From: SZUA-287 sp036397975
GTDB taxonomy: Bacteria > Bacteroidota > Ignavibacteria > UBA10030 > UBA6906
NCBI GenBank assembly: GCA_036397975.1
Contig: DASWHW010000031.1
Span: 1-6,496, forward strand
Direction of reading: 5' to 3'
Length of the DNA stretch: 6,496 bases
Shown here: positions 1 through 5,362 of the stretch, one piece after another
Numbering within the stretch: the stretch's first letter is position 1
Layout of the letters: every line of letters starts with the position of its first letter
Notes under the pieces: generated by a model
What the model was told of the DNA's origin: nothing
Database searches by the model: none
What the model saw: the letters and a program-made list of their open reading frames with translations, nothing else
Program-made: the position numbers and the translations under genes

Positions 1-31
1 GGAGAGTTGTATCTAAGGAATCAGTTGCCAT
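1..31 (-). CDS. Possible 5' end of a leftward gene cut by the window edge
   Basis: On the minus strand an ATG at 31 opens a frame reading MATDSLDTTL that stays open to the edge. A GGAG (GGAGAG) Shine-Dalgarno-like run lies at 36-41, with 6 bases between GGAG and the ATG. Ten codons are far too few to assign a product, and an open frame of this length is expected often by chance. If real, the gene would be divergent from the small gene starting at 228. The call rests only on the start codon plus ribosome-binding-site pattern. Confidence 0.25.
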   Translation of the reverse strand, partial: MATDSLDTTL

Positions 32-211
32 ACGTCTCTCCGACAAGTAGAGAAATGAAGAACAGGAAGCTGGCGAGAGAAAGGTGGATCTAATTTATTG
101 TAAACGGCAATGACAGTCAAACGAGAGTTGTCGCACCTGACTTTTTGCTAATCGAGATCCGCCACAATTCGATAACGAACCCCGGGAACACTTTGTAAAT
201 ATTGAGGATAT

Positions 212-219
212 GAGGGGGG
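212..219 (+). promoter_or_regulatory. Shine-Dalgarno site for the start at 228
   Basis: A GAGGGGGG run sits just upstream of the ATG at 228, leaving 8 bases (220-227) between the end of the run and the ATG. The alternative ATG at 254 has no purine-rich site: the bases before it read ctgactgataa, including an in-frame stop. This site therefore decides the start in favour of 228, although that frame closes early. Confidence 0.6.
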
Positions 220-227
220 TCGTCTCC

Positions 228-526
228 ATGGGCAAGAAAGATCTGACTGATAAATGGGAAGCACAACTAAAGGGTGGGGAATAAAGATTGAGGAACTGAG
301 CAAGAAGGCAGCATCTGCGAAAGACGACGTCAAAGTCAAGTACGAAAAACAGATAAAGATATTGAAGGACAAACAGGTGGAGGGGGCTAAGAAACTTGAC
401 CAGATCGAATCTTCAGCCGATGCTGCATGGGATGAGGTAAAGGCGGGCGCAGAAAATGTCTGGCACGAAATGAAATCGACCATGGGAAATGCGATGTCGA
501 AATTCAAACCTCCGTCAGAGAAATAG
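228..526 (+). CDS. Small charged coiled-coil protein, sll1863-like stress-response family; frame broken near codon 15
   Basis: The open frame seen directly is 254-526 (90 residues), but the better start is ATG 228, which has a strong Shine-Dalgarno site and reads MGKKDLTDKWEAQLK before closing at 282. Joining that frame to the downstream frame at about 272-275 gives a continuous protein of about 99 residues (...EAQLK-x-WGIKIEELSKKAASAK...). This matches the layout I associate with small helical proteins called sll1863-family stress-response proteins: MxKKxxYxxKxxAQLxEW, then a K/E/A-rich helix, then AWxxxKxGxExxW and a terminal FK. No signal peptide or membrane segment is seen, so a cytoplasmic location is inferred. 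The biochemical role is unknown. One missing base (AAGG-GTGG where AAG-GAG-TGG would be expected) explains the break. It could be a true mutation, an assembly error or, less likely, programmed frameshifting. A hairpin terminator follows at 559. The family name is from memory and tentative. Confidence 0.7.
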
Positions 527-558
527 TTGTTGGAGATCGATTCCGACGGTTGATGTAC

Positions 559-582
559 AAAAGCCCTCTTGCGAGGGCTTTT
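559..582. terminator. Bidirectional intrinsic terminator between convergent genes
   Basis: A perfect 10-bp stem AAAAGCCCTC / GAGGGCTTTT encloses a TTGC loop. The symmetry gives a T-run after the GC-rich stem on both strands. It lies 33 bases after the plus-strand stop at 526 and 21 bases after the minus-strand stop at 603, so it can end transcription of both genes. Confidence 0.88.
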
Positions 583-602
583 CGAATTGAACAACTGATA
601 TT

Positions 603-908
603 TCACTTCAACAGCAACATCTTCTTCATCTGCCTGAAGCTGCCAGCAATATTACCGGACGAAGTTGCTTCGATTCGATAGAAGTACACCCCGCTGGCAA
701 CATGGTTCCCGAAGTTATTGTTCGAGTCCCATTGAACCGACTTATACCCGGGCTCTTCGATACCATTGACTAGCGTTCGTATCTCATGACCGAGAATATC
801 GTAGATCTTGAGAACCACATGGCTCTGTGCAGGCAGAGCATACTTGATTGTGGTGCTCGGGTTAAACGGATTGGGATAGTTCTGGAGCAACGCATACTCT
901 TCAGGGAG
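603..908 (-). other. T9SS type A sorting domain without the palindromic insertion
   Basis: Residues 1038-1138 of the large protein form the C-terminal signal. It reads NYPNPFNPSTTIKYALP, then VVLKIYDILGHEIRTLVN, then HVASGVYFYRI, ending MKKMLLLK and stop. It is clearly related to the two downstream sorting domains but diverged from them. It lacks the extra RQTAGGLA residues found in both, so it serves as the reference for the uninterrupted motif. Confidence 0.88.
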
Positions 909-3900
909 TTCATCACCTGTGGATGTGACTCCAACCGTTGTTGTATCCCCGATGACTGCCCTAAAGTGGTAATCATCCGTTATAGCAGTCCACGTTGCGC
1001 CGTTGAAGGTGAGTGTCCGATTGTTGCTGCCCGGAGTCCTTTGGGTGATCCACACCGAATTGATTGGGACAGTGAATCCGATGAAGATGTTTCCGGTCAG
1101 GTTTGAGAGCTGTGCCGCATACGGTCGCAGGTCAACCCGCGTCATCGGTGATGTATTGGAAAGTGTTGCCTCCGGGAAGACCTTGAACGGCGTTACCAGG
1201 TCAGTCCCTGGAATGCCGCTACTATTTCCCCAAATATGGACCAGCATTGAGTCGTTGGGGCGATTTATGTCGGTGTAATTTCGGATGAGGGCGGTGACAA
1301 GGCGTCCGCTGACTCCCGTAGGCATCGAGATGCGGACCGCGCAACCCTGACCCGCAGCGAATGTATTTACGAAGTCAACCTGCCCGTCATCATACACCAG
1401 GTGAATTCCCGAGATGTAAGAGGAGAGAGCGGATATCCCATTATTCCCGGCATTGTCCGAAGCGAGGATTCTGTAATCCACCTGAGCACCGGCAGGTGCA
1501 GGAGGGATATTGAAATAATAGGTCGAGCCGCTGATGCTATCCACCGAAATCGATTGCACAGTACCACCATCGATGGTATACTCCACCGATGCCGCAGCAA
1601 TACCGGAAACATCCACAATATTTGCTGCAACCTGGTAGCTGCCGATCGTTCCCAGGTAGTATTCGGGCGGAGTATGCACAATGAGAGGCGGAGTCTGGTC
1701 GATATTTGAAGTGGTGATCATGACATCATCAATGTACATGCCATCCAGATTGAACCCCCCATCGCTAAAGAATCGGAAGCGAATCTTGACATTGCTGTTG
1801 CCGACGAATCCGCCGAGTGAATTTGAATACTCCTGGAACGTGAGATCCTGGCCATCGAATGTTTGTAGGGTGACCCAGTTCGTGCCGCCATTTGATGAAG
1901 CATCGACATACATGTAGTCGAAACCCTGCTCGATGTCATAGCGCCCGAAGAAAGAGAGCGTTGCATCAAATGCAGCCGAAAGATCGAGGCCGGTGGTGAG
2001 GGTTGCGGAGATATTCAGATTATCACCGTAGTTGCCGGTTGGGCTCTCGCTCAGCGAATGAGTCGGCGAATGTGATTGAAGAGTGGTGGTTCCCCAAGTG
2101 CCCTGAAGCGTCCAGTTGCCTGTCCCGGATTCGAAGTCATCAAAGAATGCAACCTGCGGACCTGTGCTGCCAATGCTGGCTCGAAGAATTGTCCCTGAGG
2201 CACCTGCGGCCCAGAGAGCACCATTTGAGATGTTCATGTCATAAAGGATCTTGTCGCTTCCTGAAACAACAACTGTCCAACTGGTTCCGCTATCTGTCGT
2301 TTTAATAACAGTACCACCGGTCCCAGCCACCCAGCCCGTATCAGCGTCGAGGAATCTCAGTGTGTAATAAGTGGTCGAGATCGGAGTGGTCAGCTGCGTC
2401 CAGGAAGTTCCCCCGTCAGAGGTTCGGTAGACGCGGCCGGTTGTACCACAAATGAATCCAGTATTCTGATCGACGAAGTTGACATCGTACAGGGTAGTGC
2501 TGGTTCCGGGAATCGTCTGCGGGGTCCAGCTTGTTCCGCCGTCCGTTGATTTGTACACCTTGGAGGTTGCACCGATGGTAATCAGGTTATTAGCATCGAA
2601 TACGTGCATGCTGTAGATGACGGACGTTCCGTGACCGTCGATAATCTCGGTCCAGGAAGATCCACCGTCAGTTGTTTTCACCATTGCTCCTGATGATCCT
2701 GCGGCATATCCGGTCGTCGCATCCGCGAAATCGATCTTGTACCAAATGCCGGTCGATGACGCAACGCCAGGATTCTGTTGCTCGAATGTTGCTCCTCCAT
2801 CTGTTGTCCGGAAGATTCCATCGGGACCTCTTGTCGAGACAAATCCGGTGTTTGCATCAACCCAGTGCGCGCTGTATGCGCGGTGGCCGGGGTTATAACC
2901 AAGCAAACTCCAGCTTGCGCCGCCATCAGTGGATTTCAAAATCTCCCCAAGGCTGTCGGCCGTTAAGCTCGAGCCTCCGACGGCATAGCCCGTTTGAGCA
3001 TCGGCGAATTCTACATCTCGAAGATCATTCTGCGTCAATTGCGTTGTGTGCCCGGTCCAAGTTGTTCCCCAGTCCGTCGTAGTTGCAATTGATCCGTTCA
3101 CTCCTGCAACGAGAGTTGTCGGAAATCCTCCTCTATTCAGAACCCCGGTGATACCAAGACTGAAGACGTTTGAGCTGTAGCCGATGTTGGACATGTTCCA
3201 CGTAGCTCCTCCATTGGTCGTCGAGAACACGTCACCGCCTCCTCCCACCGCCATGCCGTTCATCGGGTCGGGAAATTTCACGTCATAGATTGTTCCGGTG
3301 CCAAAATCTCCCTGGTTTGCAAATGACACTCCTGCGTCCGTCGTCTTCCAGATAACATAGTCTGAGTTGGATACCCAGCCTGTATCTGTATCGACGAAAA
3401 AGATTCCGCGCGTTGTCCCTGTGCCAGCGTAACCCGTCACATTTGACCAGGTTGCGCCGTAATCTGTTGACCGGATCAAGCGGCCAAGCGTGGCGTTTAA
3501 TGTTCCGATATACAGCGTCGCGGCGTCGACATAGTGAACCTTGTAAAGTGTTGTGCTGGGAGTGAGTGTATTCAACGACCATGTTGTGCCGCCATCGGTA
3601 GTCTTGAGGATGACGCTCGTGTTCCCGACAACCATTCCCGTATCCGCATCAAAGAAATCCAGATACCAGAACGTCGTGCTTGATGGTGCGTTCAAATGAT
3701 CCCAGCTCACCCCGCCGTCGGTTGTCTTCATGAGAATCCCATTGACTCCGCAGAGATAGCCGATATTGTCATCGACAAACGTGGCCTCATAAATATCCCT
3801 GAGCGCCGAATCGGGGTATGAGAGAGTCCAGGATGATCCTGCATCTGTGGAGAGCCCAACAACCCCGCCATCTCCAAAAACAATGTAATTCCCGTTCGGA

Positions 3901-4019
3901 AGAATCAACGCGTCATTAATGTTGGCACTTGTTGGAAGTGGGTGGCTGAACTCAAACGTCTGTGCAGAGGTAAACGTCGTGAGTGCCAGTGTGCATAGAA
4001 TAATGGTAGTTATTCGCAT
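603..4019 (-). CDS. Secreted T9SS cargo with two BNR/Ycf48-like propellers, jelly-roll, Ig-like and sorting domains
   Basis: This is a 1138-residue protein predicted to be exported and displayed or released through T9SS. Residues 1-20 (MRITTIILCTLALTTFTSAQ) are a signal peptide. Residues 22-617 carry 13 [ST]TDxGxxW/F motifs (first residues at 57, 99, 140, 184, 226, 267, 314, 363, 405, 449, 491, 533, 574), about 42 residues apart, plus a final half-blade. Residues about 623-770 (FFDDFESGTGNW...GMYIDDVMI) resemble MAM or immune-inhibitor-A jelly-roll domains. Residues about 776-868 look Ig/fibronectin-like. Residues about 870-1025 (from YDDGQVDF) are a beta-rich region I do not recognise. Residues 1038-1138 are a T9SS type A sorting domain (LLQNYPNPFNPSTTIKY...VASGVYFYRI...MKKMLLLK). 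ATG 4019 is supported by GAGG at 4026-4029 and by the signal peptide. No catalytic residues of sialidases or peptidases are evident, so a binding or structural role is more likely than enzymatic. The substrate is unknown. Confidence 0.93.
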   Translation of the reverse strand: MRITTIILCTLALTTFTSAQTFEFSHPLPTSANINDALILPNGNYIVFGDGGVVGLSTDAGSSWTLSYPDSALRDIYEATFVDDNIGYLCGVNGILMKTTDGGVSWDHLNAPSSTTFWYLDFFDADTGMVVGNTSVILKTTDGGTTWSLNTLTPSTTLYKVHYVDAATLYIGTLNATLGRLIRSTDYGATWSNVTGYAGTGTTRGIFFVDTDTGWVSNSDYVIWKTTDAGVSFANQGDFGTGTIYDVKFPDPMNGMAVGGGGDVFSTTNGGATWNMSNIGYSSNVFSLGITGVLNRGGFPTTLVAGVNGSIATTTDWGTTWTGHTTQLTQNDLRDVEFADAQTGYAVGGSSLTADSLGEILKSTDGGASWSLLGYNPGHRAYSAHWVDANTGFVSTRGPDGIFRTTDGGATFEQQNPGVASSTGIWYKIDFADATTGYAAGSSGAMVKTTDGGSSWTEIIDGHGTSVIYSMHVFDANNLITIGATSKVYKSTDGGTSWTPQTIPGTSTTLYDVNFVDQNTGFICGTTGRVYRTSDGGTSWTQLTTPISTTYYTLRFLDADTGWVAGTGGTVIKTTDSGTSWTVVVSGSDKILYDMNISNGALWAAGASGTILRASIGSTGPQVAFFDDFESGTGNWTLQGTWGTTTLQSHSPTHSLSESPTGNYGDNLNISATLTTGLDLSAAFDATLSFFGRYDIEQGFDYMYVDASSNGGTNWVTLQTFDGQDLTFQEYSNSLGGFVGNSNVKIRFRFFSDGGFNLDGMYIDDVMITTSNIDQTPPLIVHTPPEYYLGTIGSYQVAANIVDVSGIAAASVEYTIDGGTVQSISVDSISGSTYYFNIPPAPAGAQVDYRILASDNAGNNGISALSSYISGIHLVYDDGQVDFVNTFAAGQGCAVRISMPTGVSGRLVTALIRNYTDINRPNDSMLVHIWGNSSGIPGTDLVTPFKVFPEATLSNTSPMTRVDLRPYAAQLSNLTGNIFIGFTVPINSVWITQRTPGSNNRTLTFNGATWTAITDDYHFRAVIGDTTTVGVTSTGDELPEEYALLQNYPNPFNPSTTIKYALPAQSHVVLKIYDILGHEIRTLVNGIEEPGYKSVQWDSNNNFGNHVASGVYFYRIEATSSGNIAGSFRQMKKMLLLK
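2169..3956 (-). repeat. Tandem BNR-type repeats, period about 126 bp (42 codons)
   Basis: This coding stretch contains 13 copies of the T-D-G-G-x-x-W turn motif with spacings of 41-49 residues, each preceded by a conserved V-x-F-x-D-x-x-T-G-(Y/W)-x-x-G strand pair. The final segment (ALWAAGASGTILRAS) has the first half of the repeat but no TDGG. This is the expected pattern when the last blade is completed by an N-terminal strand. DNA identity between copies is low, so these are old protein repeats and not a recent tandem duplication. Confidence 0.85.
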
Positions 4020-4025
4020 AGCAGA

Positions 4026-4029
4026 CCTC
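4026..4029 (-). promoter_or_regulatory. Shine-Dalgarno site for the large propeller gene
   Basis: On the minus strand GAGG precedes the ATG at 4019 with a 6-base spacer. This fixes the start codon together with the signal peptide that follows. Confidence 0.6.
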
Positions 4030-4184
4030 GCTGGAAGTGAACGTGACTGTGTCTATGTGACTGTGGGTCGGGGGAGAGCGCGCTTCCCCGGATTCCCGAA
4101 TTTGGAGTATCGATAGCATGGCCGATTTTCCGCAAGAGGGTGGATTAAATCGGTCCGTGCATAATTAGAAGAGAACAGGAAGCC

Positions 4185-4198
4185 CGGGTGGTCACCCG
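4185..4198 (-). terminator. Weak hairpin downstream of the 4269-5081 gene
   Basis: The self-complementary stretch CGGGTGGTCACCCG can form a 5-bp stem with a 4-base loop. On the minus strand it is followed by a pyrimidine-rich run (ggcttcctgttctcttct) instead of a clean T-tract. It lies about 70 bases past the stop of the 270-residue gene, so it is a plausible but weak terminator. If the promoter at 4217-4245 is real, the hairpin would instead sit in the leader of the large gene. Confidence 0.3.
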
Positions 4199-4216
4199 CA
4201 GTCTTGCCTTGGAAGA

Positions 4217-4245
4217 AATATGGCCATTCACTGGGGTAATGTCAA
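4217..4245 (-). promoter_or_regulatory. Candidate sigma70-like promoter for the large propeller gene
   Basis: On the minus strand TTGACA (4240-4245) is followed by a 17-base spacer and CATATT (4217-4222). The -35 is a perfect consensus match and the -10 matches 4 of 6. Predicted transcription would start near 4209, leaving a leader of about 190 bases before the ATG at 4019. Many Bacteroidota use a different promoter pattern, so the match is only suggestive. Confidence 0.35.
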
Positions 4246-4268
4246 GCCTGGCGCATGGTTGTTTACAC

Positions 4269-5081
4269 TTATCTTTGCAAAAACATTTTTCTTGTTTGAA
4301 CGAACGAAGAGGAACGCAGTTTGTAGAAGTACACCCCGCTCGCCAGCCCGCCTGCGGTCTGGCGGGCCAGACCATTCACATCAAATGTCACTTCATGTTC
4401 GCCCGCAATCCGTGTCTCATTCACCAGCGTCCTGACTTCTCTGCCAAGGATGTCAAAAACCTTCAGCGTGACATAGTTGTCATTTGGAATTTGATATTTG
4501 ATTCTTGTTGTTGGGTTAAAGGGATTGGGGTAGTTCTGCTCCAACCAGAAGGCCATCGGCTTCTGTTGTTCCTTTATAGAGAGAGTGATATCTGCAACGA
4601 TGCGTAGGCTGGTGCCAAGGAATGCATTCGATGAACTCACACGACTTGCAATACTCATGTCCTGGGAGAAAAAGGTTCCGTTGATGTTGTCTGTGATTGT
4701 CATTGGCGACGGCAGCGCCGATGAATCCCATGAAATCACCACCGGGCCATAACCCGTTCCTGCCTGATAGTACATATACCAGGTTTTCACTCCATTGCTA
4801 TTGCTTCGAATGTCAGTGATATAATCATCGGGAGGTGAGGGGACTCGCAAGCGGGCATCAAACGATCCGGATGGCGGTGGGGGAGGAGCAAATGCATCCA
4901 GTCCGACATCGAACCCGTCTGTACCGTTGGGATTTATTCCAATCGTCAGGGTAATCATGCTCTGTCCATCGGTGACGGAAAGAAGAAAGGTCCACTGTTG
5001 CTGAGCGTAGGTTTGACAAGTAATGGAAATGAAAAGGAAGGGAACAAGAGAATAGTTGTTCATTGGCAGAAGAGTGGACAT
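4269..5081 (-). CDS. Small secreted protein of unknown function with T9SS sorting domain
   Basis: This is a 270-residue protein read from ATG 5081. A second in-frame ATG at 5063 (MNNYSLVPFLFISITCQTYA) gives a tidier signal peptide, and neither start has a Shine-Dalgarno site. After the signal, residues about 28-170 form an unrecognised domain: a strand-rich start (LLSVTDGQSMITLTIGINPNGTDG), an acidic turn, a proline run (FAPPPPPSGSFDARL), then DDYITDIR and VVISWDSSALPSPMTI. I have the impression of similar domains in other short FCB-group secreted proteins, but name none. Residues 179-270 are a T9SS type A sorting domain (WLEQNYPNPFNPTTRIKY...DILGREVRTLVN...SGVYFYKL...VQTRKMFLQR). Its 5' part is nearly identical at DNA level to that of the next gene, and it carries the inserted RQTAGGLA. 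Predicted location is the cell surface or medium. Its own promoter and an upstream terminator suggest separate transcription. Confidence 0.88.
   Translation of the reverse strand: MSTLLPMNNYSLVPFLFISITCQTYAQQQWTFLLSVTDGQSMITLTIGINPNGTDGFDVGLDAFAPPPPPSGSFDARLRVPSPPDDYITDIRSNSNGVKTWYMYYQAGTGYGPVVISWDSSALPSPMTITDNINGTFFSQDMSIASRVSSSNAFLGTSLRIVADITLSIKEQQKPMAFWLEQNYPNPFNPTTRIKYQIPNDNYVTLKVFDILGREVRTLVNETRIAGEHEVTFDVNGLARQTAGGLASGVYFYKLRSSSFVQTRKMFLQR
4330..4544 (-). repeat. 215-bp sorting-domain cassette, copy A
   Basis: This stretch aligns without gaps (offset 1091) to 5421-5635, with 12 mismatches by hand count, about 94% identity. It spans the codons from LEQNYPNPFNP to the Y of SGVY inside the sorting domain. 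Outside both ends the two loci differ: upstream domains are unrelated and the last ~20 codons diverge. Confidence 0.9.
4346..4373. repeat. GC-rich palindromic insertion in sorting domain, copy A
   Basis: Two overlapping inverted repeats are visible: GCCCGCC (4346-4352) with GGCGGGC (4361-4367), and GGTCTGGC (4356-4363) with GCCAGACC (4366-4373). On the coding strand the region reads NGLARQTAGGLASGVYFY, where related sorting domains read NGLASGVYFY or similar. That is an in-frame gain of 8 codons bounded by a duplicated Gly-Leu-Ala. Confidence 0.75.
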
Positions 5082-5088
5082 GCTAGTC

Positions 5089-5139
5089 GGGATTAGGAAC
5101 CGTAACAGAGTTTGCTGTTTTGAGAATAGGGATTAGGAA
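5089..5139. repeat. Pair of 11-bp direct repeats around the predicted transcription start
   Basis: GGGATTAGGAA occurs perfectly at 5089-5099 and 5129-5139, exactly 40 bp apart. The right copy lies in the spacer of the candidate promoter and the left copy ends just upstream of the start codon at 5081. This would suit two operator half-sites on one face of the helix, but no regulator is known, and the left copy is also part of the GTCGGGATTAG repeat. Confidence 0.4.
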
Positions 5140-5151
5140 GAAGAGTTGCAA
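5123..5151 (-). promoter_or_regulatory. Candidate promoter for the 270-residue secreted protein gene
   Basis: On the minus strand TTGCAA (5146-5151) and TATTCT (5123-5128) are separated by 17 bases. Each hexamer matches the sigma70 consensus at 4 of 6 positions. Transcription would start near 5116, giving a 35-base leader. The site lies just after the terminator hairpin at 5165-5183, which fits a new transcription unit. Confidence 0.35.
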
Positions 5152-5164
5152 GGAAAAGCAAGAA

Positions 5165-5183
5165 GCCCCAGAATTATCGGGGC
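5165..5183 (-). terminator. Hairpin terminator after the right-hand propeller gene
   Basis: GCCCC (5165-5169) pairs with GGGGC (5179-5183) around a 9-base AT-rich loop. On the minus strand the stem is followed by TTCTTGCTTTT, a broken T-tract. It lies about 180 bases past the stop at 5360 and just before the promoter of the next gene, so it probably ends the upstream transcript. On the plus strand it is followed by TTGTTTTATA. Confidence 0.65.
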
Positions 5184-5215
5184 CACTTGTTTTATATAGT
5201 AAGATCCAGACGGTC

Positions 5216-5272
5216 TTATCGCTGCAGAATCATTCTTCGAGTCTGGGTAATCGATGAGGACATCAGTCTGTA
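5216..5272 (-). pseudogene. Orphan C-terminal tail of a T9SS sorting domain
   Basis: On the minus strand the codons from 5272 to 5219 read YRLMSSSITQTRRMILQR, followed by a TAA stop at 5216-5218. The tail of the neighbouring 270-residue protein is YKLRSSSFVQTRKMFLQR with the stop in the same place: 12 of 18 identical and the rest mostly conservative. Upstream of Tyr the frame enters the inverted-repeat element and hits a stop at 5324-5326, so the GVYF core and the rest of a sorting domain are missing. It lies between the intact right-hand gene and the terminator at 5165-5183. I read it as the remnant of a displaced or duplicated sorting domain. Confidence 0.7.
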
Positions 5273-5362
5273 ATCCCGACAAAAGGCGCCTGCCTGTCCG
5301 GTCGAAGACTCTCTACGAGATCGTTAGATAGATCGACTCGTTGAGCAGGCAGGTCGGGATTA
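5271..5362. repeat. 92-bp palindromic element with 10-bp inverted termini
   Basis: TAATCCCGAC (5271-5280) and GTCGGGATTA (5353-5362) are perfect inverted repeats. Inside them CCTGCCTG (5289-5296) pairs with CAGGCAGG (5346-5353), and a further small stem CGAG/CTCG (5315-5318 with 5337-5340) lies near the centre. The right terminus contains the TAA stop of the propeller gene and the left terminus abuts the orphan sorting-domain tail. No reading frame of note lies inside. It resembles a small palindromic interspersed repeat; its family is unknown to me. Confidence 0.65.

Noticed and set aside
1..93. Plus-strand open frame of 30 codons from the left edge to a TAA at 91-93
   Set aside because: The length is expected by chance, and there is no recognisable sequence or terminator after it.
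94..211. Promoter for the small plus-strand gene
   Set aside because: Partial hexamers (TTGCTA at 145-150, GATAAC at 171-176) have a 20-base spacer, too long to claim a promoter.
148..606. A 152-residue minus-strand frame opposite the small coiled-coil gene
   Set aside because: It is antisense to a family-like protein, runs through the terminator hairpin and overlaps the stop of the large gene. Its composition (S/F-rich) is typical of antisense of a K/E-rich gene.
786..3082. Several plus- and minus-strand frames of 60-136 residues within the large propeller gene
   Set aside because: They are shadows of a strong coding frame with recognisable repeats. None has a ribosome-binding site with a sensible product, and their residues look like off-frame translation (R/C/H-rich).
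603..4019. Sialidase or other glycoside hydrolase based on BNR/Asp-box motifs
   Set aside because: The Asp-box-like turns are present, but I see no arginine triad or other catalytic arrangement. The dense 42-residue periodicity fits Ycf48-like propellers better.
4145..4375. A 76-residue minus-strand frame across the end of the 270-residue gene
   Set aside because: It is off-frame with the sorting domain there. The part past the stop (4145-4268) resembles no known protein and no sorting-domain tail.
5271..5362. Integron attC-like site
   Set aside because: A GTTAGAT stretch (5323-5329) matches GTTRRRY, but no partner RYYYAAC is positioned correctly and the outer arms do not have attC architecture.
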